Shown: piece after piece, positions 1-8,106 of the stretch
Layout: the number at the start of each line of letters is the position of its first letter
Numbering within the stretch: position 1 is the stretch's first letter
From: Serpens gallinarum
GTDB taxonomy: Bacteria; Pseudomonadota; Gammaproteobacteria; Pseudomonadales; Pseudomonadaceae
Assembly (NCBI RefSeq): GCF_014836765.1
Contig: NZ_JACSQG010000001.1
Location: forward strand, 678,896 to 742,895
DNA: 64,000 nt
Reading direction: 5' to 3'
Position numbers and translations under genes: made by a program
Notes under the pieces: generated by a model
What the model was told of the DNA's origin: nothing
What the model saw: the letters and a program-made list of their open reading frames with translations, nothing else
Databases searched by the model: none

Positions 1-151
1 CTTTGGGTTGGAGTGGTCCAGCAGAAGCCGCAGAGCGATAGCACTGTAGGGCTACTGCTCGAAGGTCTTCCGGACTGATGCCTAGGAGCTGTTTAATAGC
101 TTCTTCAGGGGAAAGGTCTGCGACGGAAATGTTAGGGGAGCGTGGCGGCAT
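1..151 (-). CDS. Partial hypothetical protein, N-terminus only
   Basis: An open frame on the minus strand begins with ATG at 151 and runs off the left edge after 50 codons without a stop. The visible start reads MPPRSPNISVADLSPEEAIK, followed by a short amphipathic stretch (LLGISPEDLRAVALQCYR). A weak AAGAG lies about ten bases before the ATG. The frame stays open upstream to two adjacent ATG codons near 193, so a longer N-terminus is possible. I do not recognise the family, and no function can be given from 50 residues. Confidence 0.45.
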   Translation of the reverse strand, partial: MPPRSPNISVADLSPEEAIKQLLGISPEDLRAVALQCYRSAASAGPLQPK

Positions 152-427
152 TTGACTGATACTCTTGTCGGGGTTCCGCTTATGGTACATCATTTGATGT
201 CAAAAAAAGAGAACCCTTCAGAGCTTTCATCAGGGCACGTTGGCAACTGGATCCATCCCGAACTTACCGATCCCAGCGACTTGCTATGCATTGGCCACGA
301 CCGCAACCGAGCATTCACCACTGAGATGTTGGACAATCCCACCCATAAAGCTATGTGAGGCCCAAGAAGGCCGTTGATACGCCATGGGGTCAGATCGCAT
401 AGGGAGTCGCATATAGGGACGCTGGCT
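152..427. other. Divergent intergenic region at left edge
   Basis: This stretch separates the minus-strand partial gene from the plus-strand CoiA-like gene. It should hold both promoters; a TTGACA hexamer is present on the minus strand near 200. A 68-codon plus-strand frame from a TTG at 152 exists, but it has no ribosome site and no recognisable content, so I do not call it a gene. Confidence 0.35.
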
Positions 428-1849
428 ATGCTCCATCGATTAGTGGAACCAGCTCATAAGCAACAGCACCAATTTATACTGGATCGTTTGGTTGGTGTAT
501 GGCTTACGCTGGGCGAGTTCATGGGCGATGGCGACTACGGCGATGTGATCGCTGATCGCCGAGTGGGAGTCAGGGTCGAGATCAGTGAAGGCCAGGACCG
601 CTATGTTTGTCCGGCATGCGAGAAACCGATGATCTTAGCGTCCCATCGCATCCAGAACCGAACCAAGGAACGCTTTTACTTCAAGCATCTGTTCGATGAC
701 GGCTCATGTTCGGGCGTTGCTGGATTAGGCGAGAAGGCTATTGCGGCGTTGCGCTTCGGTCAGACGAAGGAAAGCGTTGAGCATCAGCGGTTCAAGTTCA
801 GGCTCCTCGAAAGTCTTGAGTTAGACCCCTCCTTTACTAACACCATGGCTGAGCGGCGCTGGGTGGATGAGGATGGGGTGAAGTGGCGGCAACCTGATGT
901 CCAAGCTCACTGCAACGGGCAGCGGATCGCCTTTGAAGCTCAGCTCTCGACTACGTTCCTGCACGTGATAGTGGAGCGGATGGTGTTTTATCGGCGAAAT
1001 GGAGGAAGGCTGCTCTGGCTCTTCCGTGACCTCGACGTTAGCCATTTTCGGCTCGCGGAAGAAGACATCTTTTACTCAAACAATCGGAACGCATTTCGGG
1101 TAACCGAAAAGACAGTAGAGCTTTCTCGCGCAGGCAAGCACTTCGTGCTTGAGTGCGTATGGCATGTACCCACCCTTACACGAGGGGGTGTCTCGGACAA
1201 GCTGGCTCACGGGATTGTTAGATTTGACCAGCTAACGTTTGACGTTAGCCGAGGTGGCGTGCCGCGCACTTACTTCTACGACTACGAGGGCGCTAGGCTA
1301 CAAGCAGAGCACCGCCTTGCAGAGCGGGCGCAGACTGAGCGTGATCAGGAGCTGCGGCAAGCGTTTGAAAATTTTTATCTTCCTTTTTTGAATGGTGAGC
1401 TGAATAGCGATCAGGTTGAGACCGAATGGCCCGAATTGCTCAGCCGATTTCGCTCAAGAGGGCTGGGGTTACCAGCATGGCCGGACAATCCTAAAGGACC
1501 ATTCCATTATCTTTTAGCAGCGTATTCGGCGCGTGCTGGTGTGCCTATTGGCACTGACCATGAAGACTTGGTGAAGTTGGCTCACTACCTTGTCGATAAG
1601 CGCAAGCACACGCTCTGGATTTTCAGGCTGATGCTCGAAGCCTATGACCAGAAAGAGGTCATGCGCCGATATGACACTACCGGGCGGTGGCTGTCAAAGG
1701 TGAAGCAATACCGCGATGCCTTCAGGCGGGGAGATTCCCACTATATGCCAAATAGAGGGTTCGATGACCTTCTCTGTTTTTTATTTCCAGAGATAAGCGA
1801 CAAGCTTGTTCAGGCGCCGGGAACTTTCCTAGGCTCGGCGAGAACCTAG
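428..1849 (+). CDS. DUF6035 family, CoiA-like nuclease/zinc-finger protein
   Basis: This 473-residue protein looks like the DUF6035 group, which resembles the competence protein CoiA. Cys61, Cys64, His87 and Cys94 form a possible zinc site near the N-terminus. After it comes PDV (156-158) with E170 and Q172 in an IAFEAQLS strand, the arrangement expected for a PD-(D/E)xK nuclease core. The C-terminal half is helical and charged, with no recognised domain. I chose the ATG at 428 because AGGGA sits eight bases before it; a TTG 54 bases upstream is also open. The last 21 bases overlap the opposite-strand recombinase remnant. A DNA-processing or defence role is inferred from the fold and the neighbouring abiH, not shown. 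Confidence 0.6.
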   Translation: MLHRLVEPAHKQQHQFILDRLVGVWLTLGEFMGDGDYGDVIADRRVGVRVEISEGQDRYVCPACEKPMILASHRIQNRTKERFYFKHLFDDGSCSGVAGLGEKAIAALRFGQTKESVEHQRFKFRLLESLELDPSFTNTMAERRWVDEDGVKWRQPDVQAHCNGQRIAFEAQLSTTFLHVIVERMVFYRRNGGRLLWLFRDLDVSHFRLAEEDIFYSNNRNAFRVTEKTVELSRAGKHFVLECVWHVPTLTRGGVSDKLAHGIVRFDQLTFDVSRGGVPRTYFYDYEGARLQAEHRLAERAQTERDQELRQAFENFYLPFLNGELNSDQVETEWPELLSRFRSRGLGLPAWPDNPKGPFHYLLAAYSARAGVPIGTDHEDLVKLAHYLVDKRKHTLWIFRLMLEAYDQKEVMRRYDTTGRWLSKVKQYRDAFRRGDSHYMPNRGFDDLLCFLFPEISDKLVQAPGTFLGSART

Positions 1850-2161
1850 AGTTTTGAATAGTCCCATTAGTGATGCCTTCGTATGTCTCATTGTGTGAGT
1901 GCCATATATGGCTGGATCAAGGCCAATGGCTTTCACCCAATCTTTGACGATACGAGCGTATTGACGAGCGGATAGATGGCCTGAGGTATGCAGCAGGCTC
2001 GGAAAAAGGCAGTCCTCGCTGCGGAGCTGGGCCTGATGTATCCAGGCCGTGAGAGCAGAGCGTGTTTGCTCAGTGATCTCTAGCTGTACTGGCCGCTGCG
2101 TTTTTTGCTGCATCACCGTGGACCGTGATGACAAGTGCTCCCCATGGGCAATGTCGCGCAC
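1829..2161 (-). pseudogene. Tyrosine recombinase remnant, truncated at both ends
   Basis: The translated fragment matches the catalytic half of a small tyrosine recombinase: a QQKTQRPVQLEIT segment, then LSARQYARIVKDWV, and the box THTMRHTKASL, which carries the His-x-x-Arg motif. The sequence then breaks into LFKTLGSRRA and stops, so the final His and the catalytic Tyr are missing. The N-terminal core-binding part is also absent, because on that side the frame runs into the abiH leader. It is a dead remnant of an earlier insertion. Intact relatives are about 200 residues. Confidence 0.75.
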
Positions 2162-2195
2162 ACGACCTACGTCGACCTTCCCTTTAGGAACCTTG

Positions 2196-3098
2196 ATGGA
2201 TACGCAAACCCTCTACGTCATCGGCAACGGCTTCGATCTCCACCATGGTCTGCCTACCCAGTACAAACATTTCAAAGACTTCCTGCATATGGTTGATCGG
2301 CAGGTGTTCAACTGGGTAGATACCTATATTCCTGCGGGTGAAGATTGGTCTGACCTAGAGCTTGCTCTGGCCGATATGGACACAGAAAGAGTCGTCACTG
2401 ATCTGGCAGACTTCCTCGCGTCATACTCCGACGAGGATTGGAGCGACGCGGGACATCATGTATTTCAGTATGAAGTAGATCGGGTCGCCACCGGATTATC
2501 GAGAACGCTGCAATCACGATTCGGTGAATGGATCAGATCCATCGTAGTTCCTGACTGCAGTCCAACCCATCAGCTACTGGGTACGTTGGAGAGCAACACC
2601 CAATACCTTACCTTCAACTACACCAGCACGCTGAGTAAGCTGTATGACATCCCTGCAAAGAGTATCTTACATATACATGGTAAAGGCGATGAGCATGGCT
2701 CTGAACTGATTATGGGCCATGCCTGGACTCGAGATGAGCGTACATCGCTTCAGAATGGCCTCGACGGAGAATCAGCAGACCATCGGATAATGGAGGCGCT
2801 CAGCAGATTGGATGACTACTTCGAGCAGACCTTTAAGCCAAGCGGGCAGATTATCAAGCTCAACGCGGGCTTTTTTTCCAACCTGCGGTCAGTCACTCAT
2901 GTAACTGTGCTTGGCCACTCCCTTTCGGCGGTGGATAAAGCTTATTTCCTAGCGATTGTCGAGGCGCTGGAGGGGCGACCTGTAATCTGGACAGTGGCGG
3001 TCAGATCGCATGATGAAGATCCTCACAAAATTCAGTGCATCAATGATTTGGGAGTACCCAGAGAGCTGATCCACTGCGAACTGTGGTCGGAGCTATAG
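2196..3098 (+). CDS. abiH: AbiH family abortive-infection protein
   Basis: This 300-residue protein belongs to the AbiH family, first known as a lactococcal phage-resistance factor whose mechanism is unsettled. Family signatures visible here are the N-terminal nucleotide-binding-like loop GNGFDLHHGLPT (10-21), FNYT (140-143), HIHGK (159-163) and GHSLSAVD (240-247). The start at 2196 is preferred over an open frame reaching 2049, because AGGAA lies a few bases before it and the family begins just ahead of the GNGFDLHHG loop. The gene appears to stand alone, flanked by a broken recombinase and an opposite-strand gene, which fits a single-gene defence cargo. Confidence 0.88.
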   Translation: MDTQTLYVIGNGFDLHHGLPTQYKHFKDFLHMVDRQVFNWVDTYIPAGEDWSDLELALADMDTERVVTDLADFLASYSDEDWSDAGHHVFQYEVDRVATGLSRTLQSRFGEWIRSIVVPDCSPTHQLLGTLESNTQYLTFNYTSTLSKLYDIPAKSILHIHGKGDEHGSELIMGHAWTRDERTSLQNGLDGESADHRIMEALSRLDDYFEQTFKPSGQIIKLNAGFFSNLRSVTHVTVLGHSLSAVDKAYFLAIVEALEGRPVIWTVAVRSHDEDPHKIQCINDLGVPRELIHCELWSEL

Positions 3099-3159
3099 CG
3101 AACGTGGTGAGGTGCCTGCCTGGCCGTTTAAGTGCTAAGCCAGGTCGCGCACCCCTTAG

Positions 3160-4197
3160 TCAATCCTCGCGCATGAATTTTTCATAAGAATAAGCGTGAT
3201 AGGAGCACAGCCCGCCATTGTCTTGGTCTTCTTGCCCCAGGCCCTCTTCGCACATCTCGCATTCAGTATATTCGAGCTCAGCGGAACACCACAGGCAGGA
3301 CTGCTCATGGATAAGGAACGTTCCCCGGCCGCATTGGTTGCAGTTCTCAACGCTGGGCTCACCACCGTCGCGAGGGTCGTAACTATGGGCTTTCTCCAGC
3401 GCGTCGACCATGAGCGGGGCTATCAAGGCTGTGTGTCCACAGGCGATACAGGTGGCCTTAAAACGGTCATCGTTGTATTCAACGGTATCACCTGCGTCCA
3501 AGTTTTCTTGCGCAGGCGCTAACAAAGTCGAACTGCATTTCGAGCACTTACATTCTTTCAGCCAAGGCTTCATTCCTTCCGGCGGGCAAGCTTCGGACCA
3601 GGCCTCTTCGCATCGTTTAGTAATATCTACAAAGAAGTTGTGATGCAACAGCATGAGTTGCCATGCATCCCCGAGAATTGTTGCTGGTGACTCTCCCAGC
3701 TCCGTCTGAATGAAATCCCGTAGTACTGGGAACAGCTCCGCCACGAAATCGGCGACCTCACCTAGCGTGTGAGCGGGATGTAGGTGCTCCAGATGGTTGC
3801 GGCACGCTTGTAGCTTCTCGATCACACCCCAGTCGACATCAATCTCAAAAGTTTCGAAGCGCTTTTGGATCGTTCCAACATCGATTGTGGTGGGCTTGAA
3901 CTTGCCCACCGGTACCCATTCAATACCTCCATCGCCATTTGAATGAGGCAAGATCTCTGGTGGATTGAAGATCAGAGCCGCAGCATCAGCGGGGTCATTG
4001 ACACACGCAGCGATTTTGTACTTGAACAGGAGCAGTACTCCTGCGAAGAGATTTCGAATAGCCGAGAGCGCCCGCGCTGGATCGCCCTCTTGATGCCTGC
4101 AGCGCTCGAAGTCCTCAACGCCTAACCGAATGGAGGTAAGTGCGTTCTCGCGGAGCTTGGCGGCATCAAGTCCCGGCATCGGAAATTTGGGAGCCAT
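3160..4197 (-). CDS. Hypothetical protein, HEPN-like domain plus zinc ribbons
   Basis: The 345-residue product has two parts. The N-terminal 170 residues are helical; the segment RALSAIRNLFAGVLLLFK (42-59) and the motif RNHLEH (133-138) give the R-x4-H pattern of HEPN domains, many of which are RNases in defence and toxin systems. The C-terminal part carries three probable metal sites: Cys218/221 with Cys250/253, Cys286/289 with Cys301/304, and Cys313/316 with Cys331/His334. No strong ribosome site precedes the ATG at 4197. The gene converges with abiH. The HEPN assignment is my inference from motif and helical pattern; the true function is unknown. Confidence 0.6.
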   Translation of the reverse strand: MAPKFPMPGLDAAKLRENALTSIRLGVEDFERCRHQEGDPARALSAIRNLFAGVLLLFKYKIAACVNDPADAAALIFNPPEILPHSNGDGGIEWVPVGKFKPTTIDVGTIQKRFETFEIDVDWGVIEKLQACRNHLEHLHPAHTLGEVADFVAELFPVLRDFIQTELGESPATILGDAWQLMLLHHNFFVDITKRCEEAWSEACPPEGMKPWLKECKCSKCSSTLLAPAQENLDAGDTVEYNDDRFKATCIACGHTALIAPLMVDALEKAHSYDPRDGGEPSVENCNQCGRGTFLIHEQSCLWCSAELEYTECEMCEEGLGQEDQDNGGLCSYHAYSYEKFMRED

Positions 4198-4258
4198 ATG
4201 ATAATTATCTTTGCTTCAGATGGTTCGGCAGATATTACAGTGAATAGCTCGCAATTCC

Positions 4259-4664
4259 CTAGAGGACGCTTAGTCCCGTAGTGAGACCCACAAGGAGGAG
4301 CACGTTACCAGCGTTACCAGCATCACCAATGTCTGGCCGGCAGGAGACATCGCCAATGGCGAGGTTGCGCTGACATTCGCGCTCTAGACGCCGACTGGAT
4401 TGGATACGGTTGAGGTAGCCGTAGATGTAGATCTTAAGCAGCACTGCGGGGTGATAGGACGGTCGCCCAGTGGCGGCGGGTGTCACGCCGTCGAATTCTA
4501 GGGCCGCAAGGTTCGAGTTGCTCGACGAAAGCTTCGACCACTCGAACCGGATTATCTTCGACAACGAAGTCATCCAGGCACTCGGGCAGCAAACTGCCTT
4601 GTGTTCGACTCGTCTCGTCGATGAATCGCTTCATACGTGGCCCCCGCTGACGTTGCTTCGGCAA
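4259..4664 (-). mobile_element. IS1182-type transposase fragment with frameshift
   Basis: Two minus-strand frames together spell the N-terminal quarter of an IS1182-like transposase: MKRFIDETSRTQGSLLPECL and DNPVRVVEAFVEQLE in one frame, then LAALEFDGVTPAATGRPSYH, LLKIYIYGYLNRIQSSRRLE and RECQRNL in the next. One extra base near 4530, in a short run of A, explains the frame change. The similarity stops after RECQRNL and the catalytic domain is missing, so the element is dead. The opposite end lies against the small gene at 4667-5020, whose last residues may come from the insertion. Confidence 0.7.
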
Positions 4665-4666
4665 CT

Positions 4667-5020
4667 CTAGGCGAGGCCAGCGTTTTCACACAGCCTGGGC
4701 GAATGCGGGCATTCAAACTCTGGCCTAAGGAGATTTGCCTGCGATAACTTCTGCCAATCCCGCTCCTTCCCCAGCCGCTTCACAATCAGCCGCACCGTCA
4801 GCCCGTAGTAGTACCGGCTGTGCGGCGCATGCTTGGCCAAGTGTTCTCGCATTAACCACTGCAGGTGCTTGAGCTGCCAGCGCCACGGATTGTCGCGTTG
4901 CCAGCGTTGCTGGATTGCCACCTGGATGAGGCGTGCCTGGTTGATGTGCCGGCGCCGGGTGGCGTGGGCGCCCTTGAGCACGGCGGTCAGGAACAGCTCC
5001 ATGTCGTAGGACGGTTTCAT
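4667..5020 (-). CDS. Small basic protein coupled to the integrase
   Basis: A 117-residue product starts at the ATG at 5020, which overlaps the integrase stop codon by four bases (ATGA), so the two are probably translated together. It is rich in Arg, Gln, His and Trp (HINQARLIQVAIQQRW, NPWRWQLKHLQWLM), with a Tyr-rich patch and a basic LIVKRLGKERDWQ segment, which suggests nucleic-acid binding. The last 25 residues differ in character and end exactly at the IS1182 remnant, so the natural C-terminus may have been replaced. I do not recognise a named family. A helper role for the recombinase is inferred from coupling only. Confidence 0.5.
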   Translation of the reverse strand: MKPSYDMELFLTAVLKGAHATRRRHINQARLIQVAIQQRWQRDNPWRWQLKHLQWLMREHLAKHAPHSRYYYGLTVRLIVKRLGKERDWQKLSQANLLRPEFECPHSPRLCENAGLA

Positions 5021-6003
5021 ACTTTTGCTCCCTGACGGCCGAGGCTGCCGATGTAGGCGGCGACCACGCAAACGCGGTTGTGGCCGAGTTCGTGGCTGAT
5101 CTGCTCGCGTGCACTGCGGTCGAGTGTGCGATCTAGGCAACGGCCGCCGTTGACCGGTGCTGCATGCCCGGTGAGTTGTTGGTAGCGTTCGCAGGCGTAG
5201 GCGGCGCGCAGGTCGTGGAAGCCTTTCAGGCCATGGGCGCGCAAGAGTGCGCGGGCCGGGCGAATCTGCTGTTGGAGGAGCTGCACGTAGCTTTGCTCGG
5301 GCGATAGCAGATTGCGGCTGCCTTTGGGCGATACCGCTGCGGCCTGGCGCAGGGCGTCTTGCACACCGGGCGTAGGCTCTACCCAGCGCGGTACCCGGGC
5401 GCCGCGACGGCCGCCCTTGGTGCCGTCTAGAATGTTGATGCGACCCAGTTTGGTGGCTTCGCGTTGCAGGCGCGGCAGGTCGCCGAGGATGGTTTCGCGC
5501 AAGCGCATGCCGGTTTCCCGGGCCAGGCGCGCGGCGACGCGATCCAGTCGTTGCTGGCTCAAGGCGTCGACAAGGCCTTCGACCTGGTTGCGCTGCTGGC
5601 CGGGCAGGGCGGCTTGGCGAACCGAATTGCGGTACAGGTCTAGCGCCTGGCTGGGGCTGGATACGCGCACCCGGCGGTCGCCGCGCAGCGCTTCCAGGGT
5701 GCGGTTAACAGTGGACAACCGGTTCTGCGCGGTGGCGATGCTCAGGTTGCCCAGGCCGACCTGTTCGCGCAGGTACTGGGCGTAGTTGTCCAGCAGGGGG
5801 CGGTCGATCAGCCGCGCGTCATTGATGTCGGGGCCGGCGGGTGAGCGGCACCACTGCACGAACATCTGCCAGCGTTCCGCATGCGTTTTGACTGTGGCAT
5901 AGCGACCTGCGCCGAACAGCTCGTGCAGCGCCTGCGGGCCGGCATGGCTCAGTTGCCGGCCATAGCCGAAGTTGCGTCCGTCCTTGTTGCCTACTCGTGG
6001 CAT
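5017..6003 (-). CDS. Integrase-domain tyrosine recombinase, intact
   Basis: The 328-residue protein has an N-terminal helical DNA-binding region (about 20-110) and a C-terminal catalytic domain. Candidate catalytic residues are all present: R167 in ETGMRLRE, K196 in GTKGGR, H263-x-x-R266 in GFHDLRAAY, H304 or H308 in SHELGHNR, and Y317 in AAYIG. The start at 6003 has a GGAGG element seven bases upstream; a longer frame to 6042 lacks one. The pattern matches integrase-domain proteins often carried on islands and conjugative elements of pseudomonads. It is the only integrase here that looks functional and may have mobilised part of the island. Confidence 0.8.
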   Translation of the reverse strand: MPRVGNKDGRNFGYGRQLSHAGPQALHELFGAGRYATVKTHAERWQMFVQWCRSPAGPDINDARLIDRPLLDNYAQYLREQVGLGNLSIATAQNRLSTVNRTLEALRGDRRVRVSSPSQALDLYRNSVRQAALPGQQRNQVEGLVDALSQQRLDRVAARLARETGMRLRETILGDLPRLQREATKLGRINILDGTKGGRRGARVPRWVEPTPGVQDALRQAAAVSPKGSRNLLSPEQSYVQLLQQQIRPARALLRAHGLKGFHDLRAAYACERYQQLTGHAAPVNGGRCLDRTLDRSAREQISHELGHNRVCVVAAYIGSLGRQGAKV

Positions 6004-6816
6004 AGCCACCTCCGCTCCGATTCGTTGATTCCTTTCCCCCACGCCTTCCGACTCGGCTGTTGAGTGTTATCAGGGAGGCAAGGCCCCTGCGCCTGTGGGG
6101 TGTCCGCTAACGCGGGACGGGCGGCTCGGTACGGCCCTGAGCACGGGCGATAACCCAACGATCTGGCCTCCTGAACTGCCCGAAGGCAGCGGCGGTGGAG
6201 GCTGTGCCGGCTGACGAGGCCGGCGGCGCGAGCGGTTGGGCGGGAGCAGTCGCGGCATTCGCCTGGGTGCCAGCCTGAGGTCGGTCAGGTGCTCCAAATG
6301 GCGGAGCGTTGGCATCCAGTGGCGAGCGCTGCGGAGTGGCAAAACGGCGGTTGTCAGCCGAGTTGTCACGGGGTGGAGGCGTGGCAAGCCGTGTATGGCG
6401 TGGGCTTCGGAGGTGTTTTACGTGTCCGTCTCTGGGTGCGAGCACTTCAGAGACGGACTGGGAGTTATGTCCTGCCAAGGACCGGCGGGGGACAGAGGGG
6501 CACCGAATTAACAGGCGCAGTAGTAAAAAGTGGCATCCATCGCCGAATGGGTACGGCGACCGTGCGCGCTGCCAGACGCTGTGCGCACTTGGGTCGAACC
6601 ACCGCCTGGGCGGCGTAGCCTTGAAGGTTCTGGCTACCGGGGTGTCTGTCACAAACGGCTCATGTGGCGGAGACGATGGCGAAGGGTGGGGCGGCAGGTC
6701 CAGCGAAAAATCGAAACGGGTTTGATCGCTTTCGAGGGTCGTTCGCCCGCATGGTTGAGATTTATTTTATAATGGCATATTGATGTTTCCAATATAAGCA
6801 AAATGGAGTTTTCATA
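6004..6816. other. Island intergenic region with uncertain coding content
   Basis: No gene is convincing in this 800-base stretch. A minus-strand frame from 6652 to 6107 ends in a Pro/Ala-rich tail finishing RAQGRTEPPVPR that could be the disordered end of a decayed protein, but its first half is arginine-rich noise and overlapping frames on the other strand are equally long. Near 6768 a TATAAT hexamer appears where base composition changes abruptly from GC-rich to AT-rich; it probably belongs to the promoter of the next gene. Confidence 0.3.
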
Positions 6817-7587
6817 TTGTATATCTTAAAGAAAGGGACTGTTGTAAAGCATGGGACAGTCAGCTCGCTCCTGCCTTCAATTTTAGAAAAAGGAATCCAG
6901 CCTAGGGCTCACGCCCATAAATACAGAAGTCAGAGCGAGATCGGGCCTATCGCGAGAAGGGGAGTTTATGTAGGTGGTTTGCTGGCTTATAATGCGGCAT
7001 ATTTGAGCTTTGCTGATATTGCGAAGCAGCTTGAAAAAGAGCAAGTAGGTAATAATAAAGGTGCTGTTCCAGTAGTTCTTGAAATTGAATTAGGGGAGGA
7101 TTGCCCGATCGTGGGTGATGAAGATTTTATTATGCTGAAAGAACGAGATTCAAAGGGGGAGCTTGGTCCGGAATATAAAGAAGAATTTGAAAGGCGAATG
7201 GTTGAGGATTCTTTGGCTGTCTGGGAGGACTACCGAACAGCGGCTATAGTCAGGGAAGGTGGGATTCCGGCTGGCTGGATTAAGAGAGTAGAATTTCCGG
7301 AAGTGAAGAGGGTTGTTACGGAAAGGATGGAGTTGGAGGCAAATCTTTTCGCTCTTGCGTGTTACTCACATCGTAATGAGCTTAAAGAAAATGCAACAGT
7401 CGACGCTATTTTGAGCTGTAGTGGTTCTATTGTTCTTTCCGGCTCGGCTAGTCCACGTGATGTTATGTATCGCCTGAATAGTTTTTCGGTATATAAAGAT
7501 GAAAATAAGCGGACTGATTACATAGTCGGATTTCACAGTCTTGTAGGGGTGCAGCTCGATAGATTGGGAGTTCCGCAGATTTCTTAA
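6817..7587 (+). CDS. Putative ADP-ribosyltransferase-like protein, AT-rich
   Basis: The 256-residue product is not a known named family, but its N-terminal half has the order of elements seen in ADP-ribosyltransferase and RNA 2'-phosphotransferase folds: KHGT (11-14) followed by SLLPSILEKGIQPR, then GVYVGG with an alanine/tyrosine-rich helix, then the strand VVLEIEL with an acidic residue, and later GGIPAGWIKRVEFPE. This corresponds to an H-Y-E type active site. The TTG start at 6817 has GGAG nine bases upstream. Codon use is markedly AT-rich compared with all neighbours, which marks recent transfer. A toxin or anti-phage effector role is inferred; no partner gene is adjacent. Confidence 0.5.
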   Translation: MYILKKGTVVKHGTVSSLLPSILEKGIQPRAHAHKYRSQSEIGPIARRGVYVGGLLAYNAAYLSFADIAKQLEKEQVGNNKGAVPVVLEIELGEDCPIVGDEDFIMLKERDSKGELGPEYKEEFERRMVEDSLAVWEDYRTAAIVREGGIPAGWIKRVEFPEVKRVVTERMELEANLFALACYSHRNELKENATVDAILSCSGSIVLSGSASPRDVMYRLNSFSVYKDENKRTDYIVGFHSLVGVQLDRLGVPQIS

Positions 7588-8040
7588 TTATTGTGGCTTA
7601 CTACGCTCGCCAAACGAAATGCCTAGGCACCCAGGCGGAGGCGGCGATTGGTTAGCGCGGCGCGCGGTTGGATTAGCGTGACAATTTGCTGGATCACCGG
7701 CTCGCCCGCAAACGGTGGCGTTCCTACAGGTCGCGAGCGATGGTGGGTAGGGCGCGGAGCATGGCGAGCATGCATTACCTGGTCTGCGACCAGGCCAGCC
7801 CAAGTGCGTCGGCGAACGGTTACCAACGGCCTCGAATTCGCTTGCCCAGCTACATCACCCATCTTCGCCCTGAGTGTAGGTGCCGGGGTAGATGGTCATC
7901 GATGGCACGTCGAGGGCGGCACTCAAATAGGTTCGGTCTTGATAAGGCCCACGAGCAACAGGTAATAAATTCTCGGCGTGCGCATCATACCAAGGGGTGA
8001 AGCTCGCTGTTTTCCTCAGTGAGTTGAGTGGTTTAGACAG
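7588..8040. other. Intergenic region without a supported gene
   Basis: About 450 bases between the AT-rich gene and the fic operator. Short frames occur on both strands (for example 7623-7862 minus and 7686-8000 plus), but none has a ribosome site or recognisable product. The GC content returns to the chromosomal level here. I see no tRNA, terminator with a T-run or repeat of note. Confidence 0.3.
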
Positions 8041-8103
8041 TGAGCCGAATAGGTGGCATTATCGGCTCAAGCGGCGAGCCGAATAGATCTGCTAATCGGC
8101 TCA
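8041..8103. promoter_or_regulatory. Tandem palindromic operators before fic
   Basis: Two copies of the same inverted repeat lie directly before the fic start. The first has TGAGCCGA at 8041-8048 and TCGGCTCA at 8062-8069; the second has GAGCCGA at 8076-8082 and TCGGCTC at 8096-8102. The arms are perfect and the centre-to-centre distance is about 34 bases. The second copy ends four bases before the ATG at 8107, so a bound protein would block transcription or translation. The winged-helix C-terminus of the Fic protein is an obvious candidate binder (inference). Confidence 0.75.
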
Positions 8104-8106
8104 CAG

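Noticed and set aside
152-358. 68-codon plus-strand frame with TTG start
   Set aside because: No ribosome site, no recognisable content, and it lies in the divergent promoter region of two better genes.
6236-6772. Several overlapping plus-strand frames
   Set aside because: Three frames are open at once, which reflects GC-rich sequence; none has a ribosome site or a recognisable product.
7648-8000. Plus-strand frames before fic
   Set aside because: Low-complexity translations, overlapping each other and unsupported by start signals.
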